Shown one piece after another: positions 1 to 10,960 of a stretch of DNA of 64,000 nt. Position numbers and translations under genes: made by a program. The notes below the pieces were generated by a model. That model saw only the letters and a program-made list of their open reading frames with translations. It did no database searches and was not told the DNA's origin. The stretch is taken from NCBI GenBank assembly GCA_023238725.1, contig CM041545.1, positions 13,237,782 through 13,301,781 on the forward strand. Reading direction: 5' to 3'. The stretch comes from Scortum barcoo (taxonomy: Eukaryota > Chordata > Actinopteri > Centrarchiformes > Terapontidae). Numbering within the stretch: position 1 is the first letter of the stretch; every line of letters starts with the position of its first letter.

Positions 1-104
1 TGTTTCTTTAATTAAATATTGATACATTTGTTTAGAGCGAGTTACATACAGTACGTCTTCACTGTTATAACAAGACTAATAAGACTAATAGACTTTTGGT
101 TTTT

Positions 105-1671
105 CCTCTCCTCAAAAAATCCTCCCTAGATGCAACACTCCTAGCTAATTATAGGTCTATTTCTAAACTCCCATTTATCTCTAAAATCCTGTAAAAAGTT
201 GTCACCCATCAACTTCTCCATGTGGTGGAAGGACACAACATCTTTGATAAATTCCAATCCGGCTTCCGTCAGAAACACAGTACAGAAACTGCACTGCTAA
301 AAGTCACAAATGACATTCTTATGCGTGCTGATAAAGGTGAACACTCCATCCTAATCTTACTTGATTTATCTGCTGCCTTTGACACCACTGACTATAATAT
401 TCTCATTGTCAGACTACAAAACTGGATCGGTATTACTGGTACTGCTCTAAAATGGTTTTCCTCCTACTTGTCTGATAAACAGTTCACTCTTCACATTAAC
501 AACTACATGTCTTCCTCTGCTCCTCTTTTATGTGGGGTCCCTCAAGGATCAATTCTTTGTCCTCTCCTTTTTTCCCTATACATGATACCTCTAGGCAGCC
601 TGCTTAACTCCACTCATGATGTTTCATATCATTGTTACGCCAATGACACTCAGCTGTACCTCTCTGTTAAACCCAATAACCTCAGCATCCTAAAGTCTTT
701 GCAGGACTGCCTAATGTCTGTCTCAACTTGGATGTCCCAAAATTTTCTCCATCTCAACACTGAAAAAACTGAAGTCCTGGTGATCGGTCCAGATAGTTTC
801 TCCAAAGAAATCAGTCAACATATTGGCCCTCTAGCTAACCATATCAAGCCTGTCGCCAAAAATCTCGGCATCCTATTTGACCAACACCTGACTTTTGATT
901 CTCAAATCACTAGACTTGCTCAGTCCTGCTTCTTCCAGTTAAGAAACATTGTAAAACTTAAACCCGTACTATCAGTGAAACACATAGAACTTTTAGTGCA
1001 CACCTTAATCTTTTCTCATTTAGATTACTGTAATTCTCCTACTTCACATGCATCTCTCAATCTTCTCTTGCCCGTCTCCAACTAGTACAAAATGCTGCAG
1101 CTAGGGTTCTTGACTAACACTAATCGCCATTCCCACATCACCCCAGTCCCTTGCATCCCTTCACTGGCTTCCACTAAAATTCAGAATTAACTTCAAGATA
1201 CTTCTCATTACATAAAAGGCCTTACATGGGCTGGCCCCGGATTATTTATCAGAGCTACTGGCCCCATACATACGCCGCCGTCCATTCTGGTCATCAGACC
1301 AAGGTCTTCTATCTGTCTCCCTGTTCTAATCTTAAAACTAGAGGGGACCATGCCTGCAACCGGACCCAAGGTTGCAGCTCCTCGACTCTGGAACAGCCTC
1401 CCACAGTCAATCAGATCTGCCGAATCTGTGCTCTGTTTTAAACCGCTCTTAAAAACCCACCTCTACAAGTTAGCCTTCCCATGACTCCCTGGGAGTCACT
1501 GGGATCTTGATTACATGACTTTTTATGTGTATTTGTGTGTATGTTGTTTGTATGTCATTTTGTGTGTTGACTTTGCACTGTATGTGTGTTTTTAACCTGC
1601 CTTGTGAAGCACTTTGTAACCTTGTGTTTTTTAAAGTGCTATATAAATAAAATGTATTATTATTATTATAG
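105..1671 (+). mobile_element. Decayed L2/CR1-type LINE, 3' portion with reverse transcriptase
   Basis: The reading frame at 222-1085 encodes a non-LTR reverse transcriptase core. It has the fingers motif FQSGFRQKHSTETALL, a DLSAAFDTTDYNIL block and a GVPQGSILCPLLF block, all typical of fish L2 elements. Similarity begins near 105, where the preceding residues read LKKPSLDATLLANYRSIS and then hit a stop at 190-192, so the element is 5'-broken. The catalytic YADD box reads YAND at 636-647, so the enzyme would be dead. Further frame breaks follow 1085, and remnants of the C-terminal part run to about 1440. The 3' end has the usual L2 tail, with a GCACTTTGTAACCTTGTG block, a TATAAATAAAATG block and a short ATT repeat ending near 1671. 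The family is clear; the exact subfamily is not. Confidence 0.88.
222..1085 (+). pseudogene. L2 reverse transcriptase fragment, inactive
   Basis: This is the longest open stretch of the LINE, about 287 codons. It covers the fingers and palm of the reverse transcriptase and ends at a TAG before the thumb region is complete. The apparent Met start is not the real one, because homology continues upstream past an in-frame stop. The second Asp position of the active-site box is changed to Asn (YAND). It is a relic of the transposon and not a host gene. Confidence 0.85.
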
Positions 1672-1754
1672 TTACAGTACGCAGATCTCCATAAAACCAC
1701 AAATTGTTTTTGTATTTCTGTTTGTGTATTAATTATGAATTAGAGAAATTTAGC

Positions 1755-1905
1755 AGTGCTGGTAGCACTTCACAGAGAGCCAAGCTAGCTGTTTTCCCCT
1801 GCTTCCTGTCTTTATGCTAAGCTAAGCTAATAATACCTCCTGCCTGTATACCACACAGTGAGTGTGGTATCGATCTTCTTGTCTAACTTTTGGTAACAGT
1901 ACAAA
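1755..1905 (+). repeat. Dispersed teleost repeat, family Y fragment
   Basis: The words CAAGCTAGCTGTTTTCCCC, TTTATGCTAAGCTAAGCTAA and GTGGTATCGATCTTCT occur in the order found in a very common teleost interspersed repeat. Related fragments lie at about 8305-8420, 38155-38550 and 51600-51730. No coding potential is seen. I do not know its catalogue name. Confidence 0.6.
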
Positions 1906-2011
1906 TCATGCAGTACATTATATACACATTTTGGATGTCGTGAAATATAACAGCAAATGTACATTAATAAAAAAATATATTTATTATTGATTTTAAAAGA
2001 GCTGATCTTAC

Positions 2012-2085
2012 TTTGGTGGCATATTTTCAGGTCTACTGGACCAATCCCATACCCAGTCAGTGTCCCCCCGCCGCTCACTGTCCTC
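2012..2085 (-). CDS. BNIP3-family coding exon 4 (WDWSSRPEN motif)
   Basis: The acceptor is GTGTTGCAG and the donor GTAAGA. The exon encodes EDSERRGDT followed by DWVWDWSSRPENMPP and two bases of a Lys codon. This is the most conserved cytosolic segment of the BNIP3 family, next to the atypical BH3 region. The following exon is outside the window. Confidence 0.93.
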
Positions 2086-5000
2086 CTGCAACACACATAG
2101 GGGATTGGATGATGTGCAACAGTACAAAAAGTAGAAGAAGAAGAGAAGAAACAGAAAAGAAAACCAGGACAGAGACACTGATGTCAATCTGAGCAACCTC
2201 AGCACAGGTACACTGCTGGCACTCACATCTGGAGTTATACATTTTGGGGATGAAATCTCAAACATCGCATCCAGCAAGAAATAAATGCAAACAAATGTTT
2301 CATGAAATAGATGTCCTATCTCAAGAAAGTGTCACATCTCTGCAATGTGATTTTTTTGTGGTAAGTGGTCAGTAAGAATGTAAAATATGTAGAATACCGT
2401 TTGTGGTTTCACTATTAATGGAGCCTTAAATATGGTCCACAAAATATCTGTTGTGCAATGCAGATTACAAAAAGAGGGATGAAATGCTCATATATAGAAT
2501 AAGAAAGTATGAGAAGATGGATACCTGTATGGTGATACAGTCACTGTCCTGCTCACTAGAGGGTCTTGGGGAGCCAGTGGACTGCGGAGTCACCACCTGT
2601 GGAGGACTATGGACAAGAAAAACACATGAACTATGTGGGTTTAGTATAGAGGCAGGGATACAGTTTAATACTACATCCCTGTTAAAACAAACAAACACAA
2701 AGGCAAAGTAAACACACATTGCAAAAACAAGCAAAGTTCCACTGAGCGCAGAATGAAACTCATTACTGTGCAAATTATTTTTACACCTCACTGTGCAGCT
2801 CAACCCTCCAAACCCCCAAACAAAACAAAACAAACAAAAAAACTGCACCATTACCTGTCTCTACTCCTCTCACACTCGAGCTGCGCCTCCAGAAGGATCC
2901 TCTCCAGCTCCCCCTGCAGGGCAGAGGAGATGCTGTCCTGCGGCCCCGTCAGGCTCTCCCTGCGGCTCACGGCTGCGATCAGCTCCTCCAGCTCGACCCA
3001 GGAGCCTGATGAGGAAACAGCACAAGCACTTTGTAATGATGCTCAGGCAGTCAGCAAGGAGAGGCAGCAAACGGTAGGGCCTCACGCACAAATATTAGAC
3101 TGTAATGAGCCAGAAAGGAGTCCTGAAGAGGAAAGCAAACAAATCTATAGCCCTAAAATTGAGCATTTACATTGTGTGAATGCAATGTTTTTTTTTTGTT
3201 TCTATGTTTTAATCACTGCACACTCTGCTGAAAGTAAATCTGTGACTGGGAATCAAAATATGACAAGATGTTAGTGCTGGGCCTTAATTAAATAAAAATC
3301 AACCATCAGCTGTGGTGTGTCGCCCAGATGTGATAAAATAGTGTTGATTACAAACATCTGTTGTCCGTATGAACGATTCCGACCAGACTGCAATTAAAAC
3401 TTACAGAAACAGATGCTTTTGTTTCACATGTTTCAGGGGTTTTGTGTGATGTAAGTCAACAAAGTCAATCGTAAACATTGTTCTTAAGACCTAAAAATTG
3501 TTTATATCAATTGATCTAACTGCATTCATTTTTCTCAGAAGGAGATGGTTCACCGATATCTTCTGTCTATCCTATGTTTGAACACACACACACACATTCA
3601 CCGCTTTTTATTTCAGTTCAGTTTCTGCATAATATCCAATGGATTACTTCTATTCTGTTTTGTCCAAATACACTGGCGCTTTATTTATCACATTAAGTTA
3701 TTTGAGGTGTTTTTTAGTTTTTCTTTAAATTACTGACCACCGCAGGTTTTAATGTCTCCAAATTGGCTCCAAATGACTTATGTAGGCAACCTTATTTCAC
3801 TAATCTTTGGAATTATTCTGATTTTGCGATTATTTGGACTAAATCTGCTGATCTGTTTCCTTCTAAAATGCAGAAGTGTTGGTGTGGAGTGGACAGTGAC
3901 TGGACAGGCTTGTGTTGTAGTAGATGTTGTTGTTGTGCTGACATATGGTGACATATAAGCAGCGCCGTGGATGTCCTGACATGACATTAGATGACCTGAG
4001 AGACACTCAGTGCGAGATGGACATCTGGCTGAACAAACACACACAAACACGCTCAGTCAAAGAATGAAAGCTGTTTTTCTCTATCAATGATTTCTGAACA
4101 CACACACACACACACACACACACAGCGAATGAATGGACGGACGCAGGGGTTCATCGGGTACACATGCAAGCACACACACACACGCATGCTAATGTGTGTA
4201 TGTGTGCGTGTGTATGTGTGTGTGTGTATGTGTGTGTGGCGTGTGTATGGCACAAACCCACAGCCAAACAGTAGGGCAGGGCTAATTCAGGCTGACAGCA
4301 TGTTTGCTTACGTAAGATCTTATTTCTGTTAGAGATTAGCCATTCACCCTCTCCCTTCCTCCCCTTGTTTCTCTCTTGTCATGCTGTCTGTATCCCTCTG
4401 TGACACCGGCAGCATTTAAAAAATATCAACACCTCATCTGTCTTCGAAAGGATCCTTCCCTCTCATGTGATCTCTCTAATCTTCACTTCACCCAGGTTTA
4501 TGCCACTGTAATCACACAAACAGCAGCAGAGAGGGTAGAGACATGAGTGGGCACAGAGCTGGAGGGGAGTGGGGGTTAGCGAGCGAGGGAGGGAGGGGAG
4601 GGCAGAGCGGGGAAACTGTGCCATTGCCCTAGTTATGTTTCTACAGAGGGGAGCTATGACATAACAACTGCCTTGTTGCCTGATTTATCTATCTGTCGCC
4701 ATTCTGCAGCACTAAATCAGTTTCTATGGTGCAATCCTGTACACATTCATCTGTGCCTCTGCCAAATCAGCTTTATGTAACATGGACAAAAGCTGGATGC
4801 TAAAAGACTTGACAAACTGCAACACAACACTCTTTTTGACTTGCTGGCCTATGAATGTCTGCTTCCAGTTTTTTTTTTTTTTGTTGAAGGGAGGGATTGA
4901 TTGTTTTAGAAAAGTAAGGGGGGTCTTTTTCGTTTATTTTACGTTACACAATTTCAGTTTACCTTTTTACCTTTTTAATATTTACTGACAGAAAGCCCGA

Positions 5001-6412
5001 GCGGTTGTATCCACATGAACCGCAAAGGTGCATTCTGTGATATGAAGATGACAACAAATCTCACTATTACTACTACTACTACTTTTTTTTAACCAACTAC
5101 TTTGTGAAAATGCTGGGGACGAATTACAAAAAGTTGAAATATTGAGTTAAAAATAGGCTTAGGAAAAGTTGGTGTATAGACCATGACATATATAAAGCTT
5201 AAACATCACTCTTGTTTTCCTTGAAGAGGTGGAAAATGGCGGCAGATGAAAATATCACATCCGTGCGAAGCCATGAGGAGACTGTGGTGTTCATCAAAAC
5301 AATACATAAAGCAAACTAAAATACCACATATCCATCATGTTTACCATCATCTGAGGTCTCAATTAATGATATAATCTCATCAAGACCTCTTCTTCTTCTG
5401 TGATTTGGCTGCACACATCCTGAGAAGTGGTCGACCGTTTATCTTGATGAAACTCTTAACAATCATATAAAAGTAGCAGGTGGACTCTCGGATTAATTTG
5501 CATTTACTTTTACTAATTTTCTGGAGATTTGTCAAAAAAATTGTGCCACATTTAGATGTAACTTGACCGTTCATTTAGTAACCCTTAGTTCAGTAAACAT
5601 CAAGCACGTTTTGTTTATGTACACTACACATATAAAGTTTGTACTTCAAAATCTAGCATTGGTCGGGCTGTAATCGATAAGTCTGCCTTCCTTTTGTTTT
5701 TTTTTAAAGTCCAATGTAAAGTTCAACAATACATCATTTCCCCACAGTCCCTTGGTGTCCCCCCCCCCAACAACATTGCTCCACATGTTTTACCCAGCAT
5801 CCTCTGTGCCAAGCAATGTGCACACAGGACAGCGGAGCTATAAGCGTCAGGAAATCTTCACAGCTTAATTGGCTTACAGAGATACAAACAGGTGAGTCAG
5901 GCTGAATCCGTTTACACAATGATGGTGTCACTGGCAACAACAATGCCAGCGTACAACAGTGGCAGGTCCTTGTGGCCTGCGTGGCATCCTCCTCTCACAC
6001 CTGCTCCCGGTCTGACATGCTGTTAGTGTCTGATGTTTGGAGGTATCTGCACATCAGACCTGGAAACACACTCAATGGATGAATGAATGAATGGATGGAT
6101 GGTTGGTTGGACGGTGGGGGGAGGGGTGTTAGGAGGGAGGGAGGGAGGGAGGGATCAGTGCTTACATTGTTTACCCACTTTGTTGATATTTGCATTGTGG
6201 GAATAAATCGACCTGTGCACAACACAAAACAGCTTTAATAAGGATCTGCATCTGTTGTCAGCAAAGGAAATGTAGGAAAGGAAGTCCTAAAAGGCGGATC
6301 AATAACTGCCATGGTATCACTAAAAACTACAGACTAGAGACCGGCCTGGTCCGCAGCAGCAGCACTCACCGTAGAGTCCGTCCTCTGGTGTCTGTGAGCC
6401 GGACACGGACAT
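2012..6412 (-). CDS. BNIP3-family mitophagy receptor (bnip4-like), 5' four coding exons
   Basis: Four exons join in frame: 6412-6370, 3005-2855, 2606-2525 and 2085-2012. They give about 116 residues starting MSVSGSQTPEDGLYGSWVEL. BNIP3-family proteins sit in the outer mitochondrial membrane, bind LC3/GABARAP and drive mitophagy, often under hypoxia. Visible hallmarks are the LC3-interacting motif SWVEL at residues 16-20, a GELERILLEAQ block matching the family's DMEKILLDAQ, an SPP segment, and the diagnostic DWVWDWSSRPENMPPK segment at the end. The next exon (EF..KHPKR and the C-terminal membrane anchor) is not in the window, so the gene runs off the left edge. The middle is more diverged than fish BNIP3 or BNIP3L usually are. 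That favours the fish paralogue bnip4, but this is inference; bnip3 or bnip3l remain possible. Confidence 0.88.
2525..2606 (-). CDS. BNIP3-family coding exon 3
   Basis: The exon is 82 bases and the donor is GTATCC. The acceptor was chosen at TTGTCCATAG because it restores the frame after exon 2 and gives SPPQVVTPQ, matching the SPPRSQTPQ region of BNIP3. A competing CCACAG ten bases downstream would put a TGA into the frame. The exon ends SDCITIQ in phase 0. Confidence 0.82.
2855..3005 (-). CDS. BNIP3-family coding exon 2 (LIR and ILLEAQ block)
   Basis: The acceptor reads CTCATCAG and the donor GTAATG. The exon is 151 bases, starts in phase 1 and ends in phase 2. It encodes the LC3-interacting segment SWVELEEL and the family block GELERILLEAQLE, followed by ECERSRD. 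Confidence 0.88.
3006..6369 (-). other. BNIP3-family intron 1
   Basis: This is noncoding sequence between exons 1 and 2. It contains a CA microsatellite at 4098-4124, a TG-rich tract at about 4193-4240, GGA-rich low-complexity DNA near 4560-4615 and GGAT/GGGA repeats near 6080-6150. No further exons were recognised. Confidence 0.7.
4098..4124. repeat. (CA)n microsatellite
   Basis: About 13 uninterrupted CA units lie in intron 1 of the BNIP3-family gene. A related interrupted TG tract follows at 4193-4240. Confidence 0.95.
6370..6412 (-). CDS. BNIP3-family coding exon 1
   Basis: The exon encodes MSVSGSQTPEDGLY plus the first base of a Gly codon, then a consensus donor GTGAGT. The start is chosen because the join to the next exon recreates the conserved GSWVEL motif. 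The first exon is short, as in other family members. Confidence 0.85.
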
Positions 6413-6447
6413 GGTGGATCGCCGGGGCGCTGGATGGAGACGGAGCT

Positions 6448-6484
<37 letters not shown>

Positions 6485-6760
6485 GGACACTGAGCGAGCA
6501 GGATGAGCAGGTGTCTTTTCTTCCCCGTGCGCTTTTTACCTCTCAGTCACTCTTTGTGTTTGTTGTGGTCTATAAAGGACACCGGGCACCGACGCAGCGC
6601 TAATCCCCTCCTCCTCCTCCTCCTCCTCTCCTCCCTCCCTCTCTCTCTTCTCCTCTCCCACGTGTCAGCAGCGGGGAGGTAAACAAAACGAGCTCAGCAG
6701 GTAGAGCTGAAGGCGCGTGAGGCGGCGCGTGGCCCCTTAAAAAACTGATCTGAATCGCGA
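6413..6760 (-). promoter_or_regulatory. CpG-rich 5' UTR/promoter region of the BNIP3-family gene
   Basis: The sequence upstream of the start codon is markedly richer in CG dinucleotides than the surrounding AT-rich DNA. It contains a CACGTG E-box at 6659-6664 and GCGTG cores at 6715-6719 and 6727-6731. All contain the RCGTG core bound by HIF on one or other strand. BNIP3 genes are known HIF targets, so hypoxic control is plausible here, but it is inferred. A (CT)16 run, in the transcript sense, lies at 6451-6482, close to the start codon. The exact transcription start is not visible. Confidence 0.55.
6451..6482. repeat. (AG)16 microsatellite in the likely 5' UTR
   Basis: An uninterrupted AG run lies 39 bases upstream of the BNIP3-family start codon. 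It would be read as CU repeats in the mRNA leader. Confidence 0.95.
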
Positions 6761-7744
6761 TGTGGACACGACATGTGACGGCAAAATACACAAAGTCCAC
6801 TTTAAGTCCGAGCTCGCTGTTGATGATGTTACATCATCAGCTGGGTGCTGTTACAAAGAGATGAAGCGAGGTCACTTTTATGTAAACACTGGGCACCTCT
6901 GCCTGTATCAAGAATCTGTGTGTGGTAACTAATTACTCATTATTATTACTCATATTACACTTATTTATCATATTTATATTTCATTATTATCATAATACAA
7001 CAATACTAGCATATGTCTATGTAGTAAGGATTCTCAGTTATCCAGGTCACAGTAATTTCTAAGAGTGTTTATCTTTGTGAACCTCTTTTTAATTACTTAC
7101 ATAAGTTACATTGCTGCATTTTATACTATAATATGTTCTGCACTATACATTATACTATGTCATACTATATCACCTAATTTCACCTTATATTTCACACTTT
7201 ATTATTGTTTAGATTATACTATATCATGTTTACATTACATTGATCAGCTACATATTCTATATTACACTAAAGTTACATTTCTATGTTAAGATAGACAAAT
7301 TAGTGTTATTATTACTTAATTGTATCATACATTAGTCTGTTTTCATGTTGATCCGCTGCCTGTGTGTAGTTTCTGTCTCGCATTCCTGTTTATTCTCATT
7401 GTTATACAGCTTTTTTTAAAATACCTTTGTTATTTATTCTGTATGTATTGCTGTGATTGTGCTGTTGTGCAATTTCCTCAGCTGAAGCCCAATTAAGCTT
7501 TGTCATATCTTACCTTATCTCATATTATTATTATTATTGTTATTATGCACCGACTTACTCAGAGGAGGCAGTCAGTGTGTGACCCTATCAGGCCACTCCA
7601 TGGACTTTCTCCTGATAATGAAAAGCTGCCAGTTCAGCAAAAATACTTGTGGTTCTCACACTTCATCACATGTAGAGGTTTTCTTCCAAACGGGTTAGTG
7701 ATTCATTATCATTCAGCTGAAGTTATGTTTGAAACCATCTGATG

Positions 7745-8125
7745 ATTATAAGTGTAATATTCGTTCTTTTTTAGCTCTGTTTTTGGTCTCCTGAGGGAAA
7801 CAGCTGGCTCTTTAGCTACTAAATGTATCAATGTGTTGACCAGATAGTGTCTAACTGTGTCTGTCTGCTGTTTGGTTATGTACAGGTCATTTACAGTGAG
7901 TTTTTAAAGTATTTTTCTTTGGAAACAGAAGCTGCTGCGGCCAAAAAGGAAGCCATTAGAGCAGAGAGGGAGTGGACAAAAACAGTAAAGTTGCCAGACA
8001 ACGAGCTGAGACTCACTATAAAGCTTTGTAAAGCCAAGGGGAGCTGCAGATTCAGTTGAAAATTCTCTGTAGTTTCATCATAAAGGCCGTTATCCCTTTC
8101 TCATTGTCATGTTTTTACATTGTCA
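7745..8125 (+). repeat. Dispersed teleost repeat, family X, longest copy
   Basis: The block includes AGCTCTGTTTTTGGTCTCC, CTGTCTGCTGTTTGGT and a downstream part ending AAAATTCTCTGTAGTTTCA. The first part recurs at 12590-12800 and 17755-17940, with a short reversed piece at 34435-34485. Its open frame at 7823-8059 reads into repeat sequence, so it is not called a gene. Such repeats are common in percomorph genomes; the class is not evident from this sequence. Confidence 0.7.
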
Positions 8126-8304
8126 TTTCATACATTATTATTATAAAATATCAATTATAGCTGATTTGATGTGGGTTCACTGTAGGTCAGGTATGTCCTG
8201 TTGAGCTCACTAATGAACATAATAACAATTTCTTGTCTGCTCAAGCCAAACAAAAACTGATGTGTAAAAATGAGTTGTGATTAATTGTGTTTTTATGTGA
8301 GTAT

Positions 8305-8420
8305 GTGTTGGAGTCAGTGACTTCCTGGAGTCTCTATTGGTTACCTCACATTGAAAACAAGCTTCTTGTAGCTTCATATTTAGCATACAGACATTACAGA
8401 CATGAGAGTGTTACCAATCC
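8305..8420 (+). repeat. Dispersed teleost repeat, family Y fragment
   Basis: The block contains CAGTGACTTCCTGGAGTCTC and TGTAGCTTCATATTTAGC followed by ACATGAGAGTG, in the order seen in the common teleost repeat represented at 1755-1905 and 51600-51730. Confidence 0.55.
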
Positions 8421-9017
8421 TATTAGGTAACCCTCAGCAAGTAACCAAATATTTAATAAAATAATAAAAGGTATCACTTTGAATATATCACTTTAAAAAA
8501 AAGCACACAAATTATTAAATGTGTTAGCATAATCAAAAAATGTTTCTAGATCAGGGTGACCTGGGCATCAGAGTTTCTGCATGAGACACATTTACAATTC
8601 TGCGGAAATGGAGGCCATTTAATTTATTTAAAAAGTGGTCTTAAACTACCAAGCAATGAGCACTAAAACACTGACTGGACCTTGAGCTCAGTCAAACCTA
8701 AATCACTTAACAAACAATGCATTTTAATGTACTTGCCTGTAAAGAGATAGCTGACATTCAGCTATATTCTTCTTCACATACATTTTTACATTAAATTTAG
8801 ACATAATCTTTGCTCATAAAGGAGAAATTTGCACTGAGCATCATGAATATTACCCTGTAACCTGTTTTGAAAAATGAAAAATAAATCAGTCCTTCAAAAT
8901 AAGGCTTCACCTCTCTGGTCCAGGGACGTCCATGCAAATTGTCCTAATTAAAGATCTTTCTTGTGAGTGTCAGTTCTAAAGCCAAATTATTTCACGTTCA
9001 TTATATTAAAAAATTAA

Positions 9018-9041
9018 AACCTAATTTTATAAAATTAGGTT
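9018..9041. repeat. Perfect 24-bp palindrome
   Basis: The 24 bases starting AACCTAATTTT are identical to their own reverse complement, with no spacer. The flanking bases do not extend the symmetry. It is AT-rich and may be a chance sequence or a remnant of a transposon end. Confidence 0.9.
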
Positions 9042-10764
9042 ATTGCCAAAATCTAGAAAATATATATTAAAAAGCACTCTCTTCTCCCTTTTTAATCTTT
9101 GGCAAGCTGCATAGGCTGGAGAGCCTTTGATGTGTGACTTAAAAACATCAAATGAAATGGACCAAAGCAGATCAGGATGTTCATGGTTGCTGCATCATCA
9201 CTTTATCAGCATCACATACCTGGAGAACATGTGCGATGTTGGTGCTTTATTTAAACATTTTCTTTTAAATGAATTAGATCAAGAACGTGTTGCAGATTTC
9301 CCTGTTTGTGCCGAATGAGCCCTGTGGCCAATGATTCATCTATTTCTGTGACATTCCTTTAAGATGCTTGGCATCAGTGACATCAGCAGTGCACAGACTG
9401 GATTTCATTCATGTAGCCAAGAGCAAACAGAGACACAACGCAGGAGGATGCACACACTATGCTCTGCTCATCAGAGTGATTTTACCCCTTGACTGTGATA
9501 GCTGTTAATAATGAACAACTCAGTAAATGCAAAAAACAAGGCAATTCAAATGAATGTGCAACATTCAAGAGATTTTTTTTTCTTTCTTTTACTGAATCAT
9601 TTGGACAACAATTTGGTGTTGTAATGTGACCTTGCCTGATTTCTTTATGAACAACATCACCACCTGGTGGAGAGAGCTTCCAAAAACCTACCTACTCTGT
9701 CCTGAAGCAATTTATCCACTAGCATCAAAATTAAAACTTTCATATGGTACACAACTCCATGCCGATTGAGCCGCTAAACTTTTTTTTTTTTGTAAATCAC
9801 CTTCTAAGACTTATGTGAGGCCAACAAGAAGACCAAGCATTAAGAATAATGCAATGTATTGTCAGTGTCCTCTGATACATAGCAGCAGCCAGAAACCTCT
9901 CTACTTTCACAGTCTATCTTCTTATCCATTTATTATGTTGCCAAGCAGCATTTCTCTTCTGAACTCCAGTCTTGTTTCCAGACAAGAGGACAGACACAGA
10001 AAGTCATTAATCGGCCCAGAAACAAAGCAGAAAAAGTTCCCTCATCCATCAAAGGAACTTAAGATCTTTGACAATGTCCTGGGCCCGGCTCAGATCAAAG
10101 ACGGAGATGCCACCTGTACCCGGGTCCTGAAAATGACTGCCCACCCCGTTCATCCATCATGCTTGCAACTGAGATAGCAAAATAATAAAACCTTTTCAGG
10201 TAATAGCCACAGTTCTCGCCATTAGGCACGTCCCCTATCCTACAACCTTGTATTAGGTCATGATTGATGACTTGATCTGAATGTACATTAAAAGATCTGC
10301 TTAAAAATTTTTTTGTTGCCGGTCTGATTAATGAGTGCCGGCAAACGTAGTGGTGTTCCACTGGTGGCTCTGTGGCCACTGTGGAATTGAGATCTGATTG
10401 GCTATGGGCGGCGAGCTTTTGGATTGTTTTGATAAATAATAATTACTGTTCCAGGGCTCACCCCGAGAGGATGGTAACTGATTCACGAGGACAACACAAA
10501 GCCGAAGAAAAAGAGAGGGAGAGGAAGAGATTTAAAGCAACAGCTACAATGTGCCTCATGCATTATTTACAATTACATGTTGTTGATTTGTTGAAGAAAA
10601 GACGGCTTTGTGATACTGGGCGTCCAGCCACAGTAGTGACTAACTGCAGTGACCAAGTGTTAATATGCTAATATGGTGATGCTTTAGGTGAAATTTAGTT
10701 AGTTAGTTAATACTTTATATATGTAGGTTACCTAGATGAAAAGTCAGAGTCAAAGTCAAAGTCA

Positions 10765-10960
10765 TTATAACTCACCCTGAGAGGGACATGAATATCTATA
10801 CTGTATGTTAATGCCAATCCATCCAGTAGAGATATTTTACTCATGGTGGCTTTAGAGAAAAAGTCAGAGGATCACCAAAGTCTTGGATTTATCCTCTGGG
10901 GATTGTGACTATCTGTATAAATTAATGTAAATCCATTTAATAGTTGTTGAGAGTTGATCC
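10765..10960 (+). repeat. Dispersed teleost repeat, family Z
   Basis: The block contains CCTGAGAGGGACATGAATAT, AATCCATCCAGTAGAGATAT, GTCAGAGGATCACCAAAGTC and a second AATCCATTTAATAGTTGTTG. This is the layout of a widespread teleost interspersed repeat. A further piece lies at 58095-58195 and probably a reversed one at 40430-40570. Confidence 0.6.

Noticed and set aside
7823..8059. 78-codon frame containing EAAAAKKEAIRAEREW
   Set aside because: It lies inside a dispersed repeat also present at other positions, so it is not a gene.
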